A stretch of 64,000 nucleotides of DNA from Legionellaceae bacterium (lineage in GTDB: Bacteria > Pseudomonadota > Gammaproteobacteria > Legionellales > Legionellaceae): positions 18,224-82,223 of the forward strand of contig JASBUC010000028.1 in the NCBI GenBank assembly GCA_030148065.1. Direction: 5' to 3'. This document shows positions 18,872 through 28,855 of the stretch, one piece after another. Under the pieces are notes generated by a model, which had not been told where the DNA came from, ran no database searches, and saw nothing but the letters and a program-made list of their open reading frames with translations. Position numbers and translations under genes: made by a program. Numbering within the stretch: the first letter of the stretch is position 1; each line of letters starts with the position of its first letter.

Positions 18872-19453
18872 CTAGAATTTAACCGTGTAATCTTCTTTTG
18901 TCTTTGCATCTTCTTCACTTAGAGCCCAATACTCGAAATTTTTATCAAGTTTGGAGGAAAAAGCAGTTACCACCATGGCTTCAAAAAAGGATTTTTTCTT
19001 AGCGTTAAAGGTCTCAATACTGTCATTAAAGGCTTGCTTTGCAAAGGTTAGCTTATTTTCAGTATTGACGATTTCTTCTTGCAGTTGCATGGCATTTTGG
19101 TTCGCTTTTAAGTCTGGGTACTGCTCAAATACAAGATTAATACCGCTGGCTATCTTTGAAATGCCATTCTCAGCAGCAATTCGAGCCTTTTCATTGCCTG
19201 AATCTTTCGCAGCCTGCGCTTGATTTCTGAGGGCTACCACATCCTTTAACGTGGTTTTTTCATAGTCCATGGCCTTTTTGACCGTTTCGATTAACGACTG
19301 TAGAACTTTAAAACGTCTATCTAATTGCACATCTATTTGACGCTTATTATTAGAAATGGCCTCAATTAGCCCAATTAAGCGATTGTAGACAGAAATCATC
19401 CAGGCAAAGATTAAAACCGCAATCACAACGATCACAATAAGGGTTGTATTCAT
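18872..19453 (-). CDS. lemA: LemA family protein
   Basis: Membrane-anchored helical-bundle protein of unclear biochemical role, often paired with M48 proteases. About 193 residues from ATG 19453, eight bases after AGGA. The N-terminal helix (TLIVIVVIAVLIFAWMISVYN) is followed by the family segment NRLIGLIEAISNNKRQIDVQLDRR and long amphipathic helices. The end, KNFEYWALSEEDAKTKEDYTVKF, resembles the LemA C-terminus. Co-transcribed with the downstream htpX. Confidence 0.9.
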   Translation of the reverse strand: MNTTLIVIVVIAVLIFAWMISVYNRLIGLIEAISNNKRQIDVQLDRRFKVLQSLIETVKKAMDYEKTTLKDVVALRNQAQAAKDSGNEKARIAAENGISKIASGINLVFEQYPDLKANQNAMQLQEEIVNTENKLTFAKQAFNDSIETFNAKKKSFFEAMVVTAFSSKLDKNFEYWALSEEDAKTKEDYTVKF

Positions 19454-19527
19454 CACTCGATCCTAATAAGAGAAGATAACTCTCTATACATAAGCCCTTT
19501 TAGACAGAATTTCAATGGTGCACCTAC

Positions 19528-19557
19528 AAAAAAACACCTATCCCCTTATAGAAGGTG
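19528..19557 (-). terminator. Rho-independent terminator overlapping the uvrA stop
   Basis: On the minus strand, CACCT (19553-19557) and AGGTG (19535-19539) form the base of a hairpin followed by seven T. The left stem arm is made of the last codons of uvrA, and the stop codon (19546-19548) sits in the loop region, so the terminator overlaps the coding end. Confidence 0.75.
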
Positions 19558-22395
19558 CTTTTTTAGAAATTTTCCGGTATGAGAGCGCTTGCATTTACTA
19601 ATTGCCTCCGGCGTTCCTTCAAAAATAATTTCCCCACCCTTCTCACCGCCTTCAGGCCCTAAATCAACAATCCAGTCAGCAAATTTCACCACATCAAGGT
19701 TATGCTCAATAATGACAATGGTATTGCCACTCTCATTAAGACGTTTTAGCACACTAAGGAGTTGTTTAATATCATGAAAATGCAGACCCGTTGTTGGCTC
19801 ATCTAAAATATAGAGTGTGCTACCCGTTGCTCGTTTTGAAAGCTCTTTGGCAAGCTTAACCCTTTGAGCCTCACCACCTGACAAGGTGGTAGCATTTTGC
19901 CCAAGAGTAATGTAGGAAAGCCCCACATCTAGTAAGGTCTGCAAAACATTGGCAATGCTTGGAATGGCGTCAAAAAAAGCTTTCGCTTCTTCAACCGTCA
20001 TCGCCAATACTTCTTCTATGGTTTTTCCTTTGTACTGCACTTCCAAGGTTTCTCGGTTATAGCGCCGACCGCTGCACACATCACACACCACATACGCATC
20101 TGGCAAAAAGTGCATTTCAACTTTAATAACACCAGCACCTTGGCAAGCCTCACAACGCCCACCTTTGACATTAAAGCTAAAACGGCCCGGCTTATAACCT
20201 CGCGCTCTTGCTGTAACGGTACCCGAAAAAAGCTCTCGAATGTCAGAAAAAACCCCCGTGTAAGTTGCAGGGTTTGAACGGGGCGTTCGCCCAATCGGCG
20301 ACTGACTAATGTCAATCACTTTATCGATTTGCTCTTCACCGCTAATGCACTCAAACGGCTTGCAATCAAGCATGAGTTGGCTGGCTACAGCTGGGTAAAA
20401 GGTATCATTAATCAAGGTTGACTTCCCACTACCAGAGACACCGGTAACACAGGTAATTAAGCCCAGTGGAATGGTTAAATTGACATTTTTTAGATTGTTA
20501 CCAGATGCACCTTCAAGGGTAATGACTCGCTCTTTGTCAATTGGTCGCCTTATTGTGGGCATTTCAATGGTGAGTTCACCTGTTAAATATTTTGCCGTGA
20601 GCGATTTTTTCGTTTTAATAATTTTAGTCAAAGGCCCTGCAGCCACCACTTCACCACCATGTTTACCAGCACCCGGCCCAATGTCGACTATGTAATCAGA
20701 AGCACGAATGGCATCTTCATCATGCTCAACCACAATGACGGCATTACCTAGATCACGAAGGTGAAGAAGCGTTTTTAACAACCTATCATTGTCTCGTTGA
20801 TGCAAGCCAATGGAGGGCTCATCGAGAATGTACATCACACCAACCAAGCCTGAACCAATTTGGCTTGCCAGGCGAATGCGTTGTGCTTCCCCACCAGAAA
20901 GGGTGTCCGCCCCGCGAGACAAGGTTAAGTATTCAAGCCCCACATTGACCAAAAAGCCTAAACGCTCAACAATTTCTTTATTAATTTTTTCCGCAATTTC
21001 GCCTTGATTGCCCTTTAAACTTAATGTTTTAAAAAATTGATGCAGTGGGCCAATGGCATACTCACAGAGTTCCGGCAAACTTTTCTCATTAATAAACACG
21101 TTGCAGGCCGCCTCATTCAAACGCCGCCCGGTACACGATTGACAAGCTTGTACCGTCAAGTACTTAACCAGCTCTTTACGCACCATGTTTGACTCAGTCT
21201 CACGGTAGCGTCGCATAAAATTATTTAAAATCCCCTCAAAGGGTTGTACGCGCTCTTTAATACGCCCATCCATGCGCACAAAGGTTAGAGGAATTGAGCT
21301 CTCCCCACTGCCATGAAACAAAGTGTTTTTAAAACGTTTGGAAAGTTTAGTAAAGGGTTTGTCTAAATCGACCTTATAATGCTTTGCAATGCTCTTTAGC
21401 AAACTAAAGTAATAAAAGTTCTTGTCTTCGCGCCAGCCACAAACGGCGCCTTCATTTAAACTTAAACGCTCATTGCGAATGAGCTTTTTTTCATCAACAA
21501 ACTGAGTCACCCCAAGCCCATCACATTCGCTGCAAGCTCCTTGTGGGCTGTTATAGGAAAAAAGACGCGGCTCTAATTCCTCTAGCGAATAACCGCACTC
21601 AAGACAAGCATACTTTGAAGAGTAAAGCGTAGGCTCAGCATCGCTCTCCATTTGCAATATGCCAACCAAACCATCACTCTGCAAAAGCGCATTTTCTATC
21701 GATTCCGCCATTCGCTGTCGCTTATCGGCACTGACCTTTAGCCGGTCAATCACCACTTCTATGGTGTTTTTCTGTTTGGGGTTTAGTTTTGGTGCCTCTC
21801 CAATCTCATACACCTCGCCATTGACTCGTACTCGCACATACCCTTCTGCTTGAAAATGTTGAAAAAGCTTTAAATGCTCTCCTTTACGGTTTCGCACAAT
21901 TGGCGCCAACACCATGATTTTGCAGCCTTCTTGCAATTGGCAAACCGCATCCACCATCTGGGAGATGGTTTGTGCTTTCAGTGGCAGTTGGTGTTTGGGA
22001 CAAAAAGGTGTGCCAACGCGAGCATACATCAGCCTGAGGTAATCATAGATTTCTGTCACCGTTCCCACCGTTGAACGAGGATTGTGAGAAGTGGCCTTTT
22101 GTTCGATGGAGATGGCAGGCGATAACCCTTCAATGTGCTCAACTTCCGGTTTGTCCATCATGGAGAGAAATTGTCGAGCATAGGAAGACAAAGACTCGAC
22201 ATACCGCCGCTGCCCCTCGGCATAGAGAGTGTCAAAGGCAAGAGAGGACTTACCAGAGCCAGATAACCCTGTAATGACAATAAACTTATCTCGGGGCAAG
22301 TCTAAATCAACGGACTTTAAATTGTGGGTCTTAGCACCGCGAATGCTGATAAATTTTTTGCTCATTTTGGCTAACTTATGACTACAAACAAGCAC
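19546..22395 (-). CDS. uvrA: Excinuclease ABC subunit A
   Basis: DNA-damage-recognising ATPase of nucleotide excision repair. 949 residues from 22395, or 940 from the ATG at 22368 ([19 protein letters not shown]), which is more like other UvrA starts. It has two ABC modules. Module I has Walker [13 protein letters not shown] and signature [13 protein letters not shown]; module II has [13 protein letters not shown] and [13 protein letters not shown]. The first zinc site is [10 protein letters not shown] followed by CSEC; the second is CEACQGAG followed by CDVC. All key residues appear intact. I found no clear LexA-type CTGT-N8-ACAG operator upstream, so SOS control is not supported. Divergent from the HlyD-type gene. 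Confidence 0.97.
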   Translation of the reverse strand: MLVCSHKLAKMSKKFISIRGAKTHNLKSVDLDLPRDKFIVITGLSGSGKSSLAFDTLYAEGQRRYVESLSSYARQFLSMMDKPEVEHIEGLSPAISIEQKATSHNPRSTVGTVTEIYDYLRLMYARVGTPFCPKHQLPLKAQTISQMVDAVCQLQEGCKIMVLAPIVRNRKGEHLKLFQHFQAEGYVRVRVNGEVYEIGEAPKLNPKQKNTIEVVIDRLKVSADKRQRMAESIENALLQSDGLVGILQMESDAEPTLYSSKYACLECGYSLEELEPRLFSYNSPQGACSECDGLGVTQFVDEKKLIRNERLSLNEGAVCGWREDKNFYYFSLLKSIAKHYKVDLDKPFTKLSKRFKNTLFHGSGESSIPLTFVRMDGRIKERVQPFEGILNNFMRRYRETESNMVRKELVKYLTVQACQSCTGRRLNEAACNVFINEKSLPELCEYAIGPLHQFFKTLSLKGNQGEIAEKINKEIVERLGFLVNVGLEYLTLSRGADTLSGGEAQRIRLASQIGSGLVGVMYILDEPSIGLHQRDNDRLLKTLLHLRDLGNAVIVVEHDEDAIRASDYIVDIGPGAGKHGGEVVAAGPLTKIIKTKKSLTAKYLTGELTIEMPTIRRPIDKERVITLEGASGNNLKNVNLTIPLGLITCVTGVSGSGKSTLINDTFYPAVASQLMLDCKPFECISGEEQIDKVIDISQSPIGRTPRSNPATYTGVFSDIRELFSGTVTARARGYKPGRFSFNVKGGRCEACQGAGVIKVEMHFLPDAYVVCDVCSGRRYNRETLEVQYKGKTIEEVLAMTVEEAKAFFDAIPSIANVLQTLLDVGLSYITLGQNATTLSGGEAQRVKLAKELSKRATGSTLYILDEPTTGLHFHDIKQLLSVLKRLNESGNTIVIIEHNLDVVKFADWIVDLGPEGGEKGGEIIFEGTPEAISKCKRSHTGKFLKKHLL

Positions 22396-22512
22396 TGATC
22401 ATAGCAAACTTAGCAACAATGCTAAACGCCTCCTTTCACCTTTGCTCCATCAGGGCACTATTCCTTAAATTGACTACACTTATAACTAAACCTTCTCATC
22501 TGATAGGCGTTG

Positions 22513-23511
22513 ATGTTACGACTTCGAGCATTTTTACATAGCTATCAAACAGGCGTAATCCTAATAGCCTTATTATTGCTTGTGATCGTACTCTATAAAA
22601 CCTTCAATCATTTCTTTGTCTATGAGCGAGATGCCTTCATTGAGTCTAATTTAATTCAAATTACCCCTGTGGTTAGTGGCCCAGTTGAAGAAATTTTTGT
22701 CACCGATCTACAAAAAGTTCGCCAAGGTCAACTGCTCTTTCGCATCGATCAAAAACCCTTTATTGATAAACTAAATCAAGCCAAGGCAAATTTACAACTG
22801 GCTAAAAACAATCATCAAAGTCTCTTAGAGCAATTAACAACCGCAGAAACAAAACTGCAGGTGGCTCAGGATGAATTATCCTACCAAAATAAAGAGTTAA
22901 AGCGTTATCAAACCTTGTCAGAAGCAAATGATGCCTCTTTACAAAAGAGAGACCAAAGCCTTTTCTATCAACAACAAGCCCAAGGTGCGGTGGAGACGGC
23001 AAAACTTGCTATCAAAACCATCAAGGCTCAGCTAGGTCCCACCGATCAAGAATTTGCCCAAACAGCTAAAGCAAAAGCTGAGTTAAAACTTGCGAGCTAC
23101 CTCTATAATCACACCAACGTTTATAGTCCGATTGATGGCCGAATCACCGCATTTTTTCTGCGCAAGGGTGATTACGCAAATGAAGGCTCTCCCCTCTTTG
23201 CCATTGTGAACGAAGAGCAGTGGTGGGTGGATGCCAAAATAAAAGAAGGTCATCTAAACGGCATTTTAGGAAACCGCGCCACCATCTGGCTTGGCACAGG
23301 TGAAACCTTTGAGGGGAAAGTCTCAGGCATTGCTTGGGCGGTGAACCGTAAAGAGAAAGGAGGTGCTGAAAATTTTTCTGTTTTACCCTATTTGAAGAAA
23401 ACCGAATACTGGATAGATTTGCCTCAACGCTTTCCAGTGCGCATTGACTTTGAAGCCAAAGGCCATGAACTTCATTATGGTACCAGCGCCAAAGTACTGA
23501 TTCACAAATAA
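22513..23511 (+). CDS. HlyD/EmrA-family membrane fusion protein
   Basis: Periplasmic adaptor of a drug or aromatic-acid efflux pump. About 332 residues from ATG 22513 (AGG eight bases upstream); an upstream TTG at 22510 is possible. One N-terminal helix (GVILIALLLLVIVLYKTFNHF) is followed by the biotinyl-lipoyl half QITPVVSGPVEEIFVTD, a long alpha-hairpin (about residues 80-185), the returning lipoyl half VYSPIDGRITAFFLRKGDYA and a beta-barrel segment. This order is that of EmrA and AaeA. The next gene, three bases downstream, encodes an FUSC membrane protein, so the pair resembles aaeA-aaeB. Substrate unknown. Confidence 0.87.
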   Translation: MLRLRAFLHSYQTGVILIALLLLVIVLYKTFNHFFVYERDAFIESNLIQITPVVSGPVEEIFVTDLQKVRQGQLLFRIDQKPFIDKLNQAKANLQLAKNNHQSLLEQLTTAETKLQVAQDELSYQNKELKRYQTLSEANDASLQKRDQSLFYQQQAQGAVETAKLAIKTIKAQLGPTDQEFAQTAKAKAELKLASYLYNHTNVYSPIDGRITAFFLRKGDYANEGSPLFAIVNEEQWWVDAKIKEGHLNGILGNRATIWLGTGETFEGKVSGIAWAVNRKEKGGAENFSVLPYLKKTEYWIDLPQRFPVRIDFEAKGHELHYGTSAKVLIHK

Positions 23512-23513
23512 GG

Positions 23514-24506
23514 ATGAATAATTATAGGGAAGCAGCATTTGTTGTATTTGCAGGGTGTGCTGCCATTTTAGGCTTTTTAATAGCCAATGCCATTCCACTA
23601 AAAAACCCCTTTTGGGCTCTCATTACTATTGCTATTTTATTTAGTAATACTGACACGAACATTTTATATAAGAGCCTTCTGAGAATACTCGGAACCATTC
23701 TTGGGGCCACTCTTGCGCTTTTACTGGTCACCTGTTTCATAAGTCAAACACCACTATTTCTTCTCCTTGCCTTTTATTTAATGAGCTTGCTTTACTACAT
23801 AACTTTTAGTCAAAAACATGCTTATGCCTGGCTTTTAGCTGGCATTACCTTCTTTATGATCATCACCACCTCACTTGCTGAGCTGGAAAGTCCCGCAGGT
23901 TTTGCCTATTGGCGCATTCTTGAAATCACACTTGGCATTAGCGTTTGCTGTCTTTTTCAAGGCTTCATTAAAATTCCTGTTCAGATCCAACCCCCTATGG
24001 CTAGCCAAACAAATAAATTAAAACACGCCTTTATTGCCAGCCTCGGCGCCTTGTTGACCATTTTTGTTTATCTGATGTCTGGCTGGTATGGCGCCACTCA
24101 AGGACTGATTACCGCCAATGTGATTCTCGCTGAGCGCTCACTCAATCATCTCTCTTATAAAGCACTCCACCGATTTAGTGGTTGCCTATTGGGCGCAATA
24201 TTAGGTTTATTAATTTTGGTGCTACTGCCTCAAAACCTTTTCACCATTAGCCTGGTGATAGGAGCCATGTTTGCAAGCAAAACCTACTGCCAAATACGTT
24301 ATCCACAATTTGATTATCTTTTTTTGCAGGCAGCCATCGCTTTTTCTCTTGCCATTATCCCTGACAACAACCAAAGTGCGGCAAGCATCACGCCAGCGCT
24401 AGAGCGCCTAGCCGGTATGATCATGGGGATCGGCGTTGCCCTCTTCATTGAAGCCGTTTTTAGTAAAAGACCTATGCGAACAAAAGACCGTACCTCAACT
24501 ATCTGA
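23514..24506 (+). CDS. FUSC-family inner-membrane exporter component
   Basis: Multi-spanning membrane protein of the fusaric-acid-resistance/aromatic-acid-exporter superfamily. 330 residues, about half the length of AaeB, with no large cytoplasmic domain. Two sets of about five helices can be seen: residues 8-150 and 168-320, each starting with a similar pattern (FVVFAGCAAILGFLIANAIP and HAFIASLGALLTIFVYLMSG), separated by a soluble linker. It starts just after the stop of the HlyD-type gene, and the two probably work as one pump. It may be only the membrane half of a typical AaeB-like protein. Substrate not predictable from sequence. Confidence 0.78.
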   Translation: MNNYREAAFVVFAGCAAILGFLIANAIPLKNPFWALITIAILFSNTDTNILYKSLLRILGTILGATLALLLVTCFISQTPLFLLLAFYLMSLLYYITFSQKHAYAWLLAGITFFMIITTSLAELESPAGFAYWRILEITLGISVCCLFQGFIKIPVQIQPPMASQTNKLKHAFIASLGALLTIFVYLMSGWYGATQGLITANVILAERSLNHLSYKALHRFSGCLLGAILGLLILVLLPQNLFTISLVIGAMFASKTYCQIRYPQFDYLFLQAAIAFSLAIIPDNNQSAASITPALERLAGMIMGIGVALFIEAVFSKRPMRTKDRTSTI

Positions 24507-24508
24507 GC

Positions 24509-25930
24509 TTATTGACTTAAGCGCCTAAGTGCTGGACTCACAAAGAAAAGCAGTAATGCAATGAGCACACCAGCAAGCCCTAAGCTAAAGAATGCGACTT
24601 TGTAGTCATGCATTAGTAACAGGGCGTTCATCGCACCAGAGTCTTGTGGGGTGATGACATTGCCAATTAAAGCCGCTAGGTAATTGGCAACTGATTGTGC
24701 TAATACCCAAATGCCCATAAAAAGACCAACCAAACGGTTTGGAATTAATTTTGAAATCATAGCAAGTCCAATTGGACCAATGAACAACTCACCACACGCT
24801 TGCATTAAGTAGGCGCTATTTATCCAACTCATGGCGATTTGATGGGCATCATTCATCGTACTCATGGCAACAGCAAGCAACCAAAAAGACAGCGACATTA
24901 CCAAAATCCCAATAGAAAACTTCTGCCCATAACTAAGCAAAAAGCCTCTCTCATCGAGCCTTCGCCAAAATAGCACAAAAAGTGGCGACAATATCACCAC
25001 CGCCAATGGCTCTACCGATTGAAACATGCCTGTCTCAATGTGGAACGAGAGAAATTCTTTGTTAACAAACTCATCTGTAAATAAATTAAGCGCCCCACCA
25101 CTTTGTTGCAGTAGAATCATAAAGGCAACGTAGAAAGCCGTTAGGATAAGAGCCGCCCACATACGCTTTCGGGTTTGTTCGGAGATTTCAATAAATAACC
25201 TCAGCAAATAAGTGCACAGACCAAGGCTTACAACGAGCAAGGCCCACCCCACTACTTTTGGGACGAGCATTAAGACAAAAATGATGCCCGTGACCAAAAT
25301 CGTTATCAGGGAGACCTTTAAAAACTGCTCTGCATTCATGCTTGCAAAACTTGCGGCTTCTAAGTCTTTTTTTGCTCTGATGAACGTATGCATACCAAAC
25401 ATCATGCCAACGCCGGCCACAATAAAGGCATAGCGCCAATCAAAACGAGCAGCAATCCAAGCACATAAAATGGGTGCTAGAATTGTGCCGATGTTACGAC
25501 CCATATAGGCAATGGTAAAGCCGCTGTCTCGTCTTTTATCATCGGAGGAGTAGAGCTCCCCAAGGCAGGCATTAATACTTGGGGTAAAAAAGCCAGTCCC
25601 TACAATGACCAAACTAAGGCCTAAGTAAAAAAAAAGGTGTTGAGGGTCGTGTAATGCAACCACAAAGTGGCCGACCACAATTAAGGTCGCACCCAATAAA
25701 ACAGCCTGATAACAGCCAAGGAACTTATCGGTTAAATACCCCCCCAGAAGAGGTGTCATGTAGACTAATGCCCCATAGGCTCCGTAGATGGTATAAACGT
25801 CGTCTTTACTAAGGTTAAATTCTTTATTGATGTAGAGAATGAGCAAGGCGGTAATGCCATAATAGCTAAAACGTTCCCACATTTCGGTTAAAAAGATATT
25901 TTTAAGTGCTTTGGGTTGAGATAGATTCAT
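24509..25930 (-). CDS. POT/PTR2-family proton-coupled peptide transporter
   Basis: Inner-membrane major facilitator superfamily importer of di- and tripeptides driven by protons. 473 residues. The POT signature EMWERFSYYGITALLILY lies near residues 16-33 (ExxERFxYYG). The second signature is near residues 47-71 (YGAYGALVYMTPLLGGYLTD). Twelve or more hydrophobic helices are evident. Further POT features include GLFMGIWVLAQSVANYLA near residue 405. Monocistronic, with the stop two bases from that of the convergent FUSC gene. Peptide uptake would suit an organism that depends on amino acids from its surroundings, which also fits the two APC permeases here. Confidence 0.9.
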   Translation of the reverse strand: MNLSQPKALKNIFLTEMWERFSYYGITALLILYINKEFNLSKDDVYTIYGAYGALVYMTPLLGGYLTDKFLGCYQAVLLGATLIVVGHFVVALHDPQHLFFYLGLSLVIVGTGFFTPSINACLGELYSSDDKRRDSGFTIAYMGRNIGTILAPILCAWIAARFDWRYAFIVAGVGMMFGMHTFIRAKKDLEAASFASMNAEQFLKVSLITILVTGIIFVLMLVPKVVGWALLVVSLGLCTYLLRLFIEISEQTRKRMWAALILTAFYVAFMILLQQSGGALNLFTDEFVNKEFLSFHIETGMFQSVEPLAVVILSPLFVLFWRRLDERGFLLSYGQKFSIGILVMSLSFWLLAVAMSTMNDAHQIAMSWINSAYLMQACGELFIGPIGLAMISKLIPNRLVGLFMGIWVLAQSVANYLAALIGNVITPQDSGAMNALLLMHDYKVAFFSLGLAGVLIALLLFFVSPALRRLSQ

Positions 25931-26107
25931 CTTTGAATACTCGTTGTTGCGTGTTAGAGAAAAGTTGGAAGAACGTTAACAATTGCAACAACAACAGCCA
26001 TCTCCAGTGCTAGCTGCATCAGAGAGTTGAGATTTGAAAGGTGGCTGTGATAAAATCATTTTGATTAAATATTTGTAATTAAGTGGAACATTCTAAGTAA
26101 TTCAACC

Positions 26108-26653
26108 ATGTTTGTAAACGTAGAGACGGCACTAATTAGCTTAAGTGCCGGACAAGTAATCGCCTATCCCACAGAAGGCGTGTTTGGTTTGGGCTGCGAC
26201 CCTTTCAATGAGAGGGCTCTAAGTCACTTGTTTACCCTTAAAAAGAGGGACCCTGAAAAGGGCTTGATTGTGTTAATTAACTCTCTCAAACAGCTCGATG
26301 GCTTGATTGATCGACACTTTGTGCCCCCACTCGACCTACTAAGCCGCTATTGGCCTGGACCTTACACGTTCCTCTTTCCTAAGTGCCCAGAGCTCTCACC
26401 CCTGATAACTGGCGAACATACAAGCATTGCCATTCGCTATTCTAGTCACCCAATCGCCCAAGCATTGTGTGACAACGGCCCCATCGTCTCAACCAGTGCC
26501 AATTTAGCCGGCCAAGCAAGCTTGATGGCTGAAGAGGCGGTGGCTCATGCCTTTGCGGGTAAGGCTCTTTCAATTGTCTCTGGCAAGGTTGGAAATGCCA
26601 AAAAATCCAGTCGCATCATTGATCTTAAAACAGGTGACATAATCCGCCCTTAA
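26108..26653 (+). CDS. tsaC: L-threonylcarbamoyladenylate synthase (Sua5/YrdC/TsaC)
   Basis: Makes threonylcarbamoyl-AMP from threonine, bicarbonate and ATP for the t6A modification at position 37 of ANN-decoding tRNAs. 181 residues, the short TsaC form without the Sua5 C-terminal domain. The nucleotide and substrate region is AYPTEGVFGLGCDPFNE (about residues 20-36), followed by LKKRDPEKGLIVLI (about 49-62), the motif WPGPYTFLFPK (about 89-99), SIAIRYSSHP near 119 and STSANLAGQAS near 140. Stand-alone gene. Confidence 0.93.
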   Translation: MFVNVETALISLSAGQVIAYPTEGVFGLGCDPFNERALSHLFTLKKRDPEKGLIVLINSLKQLDGLIDRHFVPPLDLLSRYWPGPYTFLFPKCPELSPLITGEHTSIAIRYSSHPIAQALCDNGPIVSTSANLAGQASLMAEEAVAHAFAGKALSIVSGKVGNAKKSSRIIDLKTGDIIRP

Positions 26654-26778
26654 GGTTTTATGCCTAGAATGGCGCTTGAGAAATGTACGGAAATCTGTAC
26701 CATAGCTCTGCTGCTGTAGATTTATTTAACAGTTTTTGCAATTAAATATCAACCCAAAATTTCAACCAGGAGTTAGTA

Positions 26779-27189
26779 ATGAAAAAAATTTTAGCGACCT
26801 TACTTGTCTTTGTGAGCCTTAGTGCCGTTGCTGCAAGTGATAAACCTACCCTTAGCATCCGCCCGTCATCTTCAGAGCTTGCCCCACAAGCCCAAGCGCA
26901 AGCCATGACCCCAGGCTACTGTGAAGTTGAAGTTGCAAACTTATCATCACAATCTGCCATTGTTGACATCTACTATGATGACGCTGCTGGTTTTCGAAAC
27001 AACTACGTACAACCAGGCTACTCCCTATACGTTGATTTATACTACAACGGATACTGCCACAACCGCAGCTATCTAGTTATTTCTAGCCCAAACAACTACT
27101 TGTTGTACGCAGCGTACGCAAAAGTCTATGACATTATTAACATTACTAACGGCTTCAATAAGAAAATGGAAGCCGCACTTAAAGCTTAA
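26779..27189 (+). CDS. Small secreted Tyr/Asn-rich protein, unknown
   Basis: I do not recognise this family. 136 residues with a clear signal peptide (KKILATLLVFVSLSAVAAS, cleavage near residue 20). The mature part is rich in Tyr, Asn and Ser, with a PQAQAQAM linker near 36-43 and two cysteines only (C48 and C93), which could form one disulphide. The alternating pattern (IVDIYYDD, YSLYVDLYYNGYC, SYLVISSPNNYLLYAAYAKVY) suggests a small beta-sandwich. A good Shine-Dalgarno (AGGAG) precedes the ATG. A hairpin with pyrimidine-rich tail follows (27204-27280). It is probably exported to the periplasm or outside and oxidised by DsbA; the role is unknown. Confidence 0.75.
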   Translation: MKKILATLLVFVSLSAVAASDKPTLSIRPSSSELAPQAQAQAMTPGYCEVEVANLSSQSAIVDIYYDDAAGFRNNYVQPGYSLYVDLYYNGYCHNRSYLVISSPNNYLLYAAYAKVYDIINITNGFNKKMEAALKA

Positions 27190-27203
27190 TCCTGAAAGCC
27201 TTC

Positions 27204-27280
27204 GTTCCGCGCTGAGCCCTAAATCTTCTACACCTATCAAGGCTCTGCGCAGAACATCTCCTTCCCCCCTTTCCCTTTTA
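27204..27280 (+). terminator. Probable terminator after the small secreted protein
   Basis: Two 15-base arms (27204-27218 and 27241-27255) pair with two mismatches around a 22-base loop, followed by a long pyrimidine-rich stretch ending in CCCTTTTA. It lies 15 bases after the stop. Confidence 0.5.
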
Positions 27281-27357
27281 AAGATGGATTTAATAAAAAC
27301 AGTCTGTATAATCGTCGCATTTACCTTAGAAATGGATAGTCATAGGGACATAGATTG

Positions 27358-28749
27358 ATGAAAACACCAAAAGCACTCACCGTTTTTAGTTTGACCATGA
27401 TTACCGTTGGGTCGGTTGATAGCATTCGCAACCTCCCCGCTACCGCCCTCTTTGGTAGTAAGTTAATTGCTTTTTACCTACTTGGCGCTCTGTTTTTCTT
27501 AATTCCTTGCGCCTTAGTCTCAGCAGAGCTGGCCTCAGGTTGGCCCAAACAAGGTGGCGTCTATATCTGGGTAAGAGAGGCCTTTGGTCGAAGGGCAGGC
27601 TTTCTAGCTATTTGGTTACAATGGATTGAAAACGTTATTTGGTACCCCACCCTACTCTCGTTTGTTGCCGGCACCATTGGCTATTTACTCAACCCCCACC
27701 TAATCGACAATAAATACTTTTTAATTGGGGTCATCATCGCCTCCTTCTGGGGCACAACCGCCATTAACCTACGAGGCATGAAAAGCTCAGCAAGCTTTGC
27801 CAACCTTTGTGCGGTAGCAGGACTCTTATTGCCCATGATTTTAATCATTGGACTGGGATCGGCTTGGTTGATGCTCGATAAACCTCTACAAATACACTTT
27901 AAAATGGATGATTTAATTCCCTCTATTTTGCACGAAAATACATGGAGCTCCTTAACTGCTATTATCCTTTCTTTTTGTGGCATTGAAATTGCCACCGTCC
28001 ATGCCGGTGACGTTGATGGGCCTCAAAAAGCATTCCCAAAGGCCTTAGCCTATTCAGTCCTTATCATTTTGACGACCTTAATTTTGGGCTCGCTTGCCAT
28101 CGCCATTGTCCTTCCTCAAAATAACATTAACTTAGTCGCGGGAATTATGCAGGCCTTTCATGCCTTTCTATCCGCTTATCATTTGGAATTTGGTATTGGC
28201 TTTATTGCCTTAATGCTGGTGCTTGGTGGGCTCGGAGGGGTCAGCAACTGGATCATAGCCCCAACCAAAGGTTTATTGGTCGCAGCAGAAGATGGCAATT
28301 TGCCACCCTTTTTCCAAAAAACCAACCGTCACCAAGCGCCTAAGAACATGCTAATATTGCAAGCTCTGATTGTAACCTTATTGACCGCAGCCTTTCTTTT
28401 CATGCCCTCTGTCAATGGGGCCTACTGGTTATTAACCGCTCTGGCAGCTCAACTCTACATGCTGATGTACCTAATGATGTTTTTAGCGGCCATTGCGCTT
28501 CGTATCAAGCAACCCTCGGTGCACCGAAGCTACCAAATCCCTGGAGGAAACTGGGGGCTTTATTTGGTGGCCCTACTTGGGATCATTGGTGTCTTAGTCA
28601 CCATTGGCATTAGCTTTTTTCCGCCAGATAACATAGATGTTGGAAACCTTAAGAATTATGAAGAACTGTTAATTGGCGGACTGGTTCTAATGTGCTTACC
28701 CCCCTTTCTCTGCCGATTCTTTGAAAAAGAACACTGGAAAAAAGCTTAA
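27358..28749 (+). CDS. APC-superfamily amino acid permease (GadC-like), paralogue 1
   Basis: Inner-membrane amino acid transporter with about 12 helices, 463 residues from ATG 27358 (a TTG one codon earlier is in frame). The opening SLTMITVGSVDSIRNLPATA and the GGVYIWVREAFGRRAGFLAI segment near residues 64-83 place it with glutamate/GABA antiporter-type permeases, which are numerous in Legionellales. A close paralogue lies at 60681-62069; the two share long stretches, for example SIRNLPATALFGS and ILGSLAIAIVLP. Substrate unknown. A hairpin follows at 28767-28786. Confidence 0.87.
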   Translation: MKTPKALTVFSLTMITVGSVDSIRNLPATALFGSKLIAFYLLGALFFLIPCALVSAELASGWPKQGGVYIWVREAFGRRAGFLAIWLQWIENVIWYPTLLSFVAGTIGYLLNPHLIDNKYFLIGVIIASFWGTTAINLRGMKSSASFANLCAVAGLLLPMILIIGLGSAWLMLDKPLQIHFKMDDLIPSILHENTWSSLTAIILSFCGIEIATVHAGDVDGPQKAFPKALAYSVLIILTTLILGSLAIAIVLPQNNINLVAGIMQAFHAFLSAYHLEFGIGFIALMLVLGGLGGVSNWIIAPTKGLLVAAEDGNLPPFFQKTNRHQAPKNMLILQALIVTLLTAAFLFMPSVNGAYWLLTALAAQLYMLMYLMMFLAAIALRIKQPSVHRSYQIPGGNWGLYLVALLGIIGVLVTIGISFFPPDNIDVGNLKNYEELLIGGLVLMCLPPFLCRFFEKEHWKKA

Positions 28750-28766
28750 GGCATCTCCTTCTTTAA

Positions 28767-28786
28767 CAGGTGTCACCTGACACCTG
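28767..28786 (+). terminator. Palindromic hairpin after the APC permease
   Basis: A perfect 9-base-pair stem CAGGTGTCA / TGACACCTG with a 2-base centre, 17 bases after the stop, followed by CTCTTTAC. It is a compact palindrome with a weak T-tract: a terminator or possibly an operator. Confidence 0.5.
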
Positions 28787-28855
28787 CTCTTTACAGCTTA
28801 CTCAAAACACGCTAGTTTCAAAAGACAATCTCTGCTAGGACGCAAAGAGGAACGG

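Noticed and set aside
22377..22509. SOS box for uvrA
   Set aside because: I found no CTGT-N8-ACAG match upstream of uvrA.
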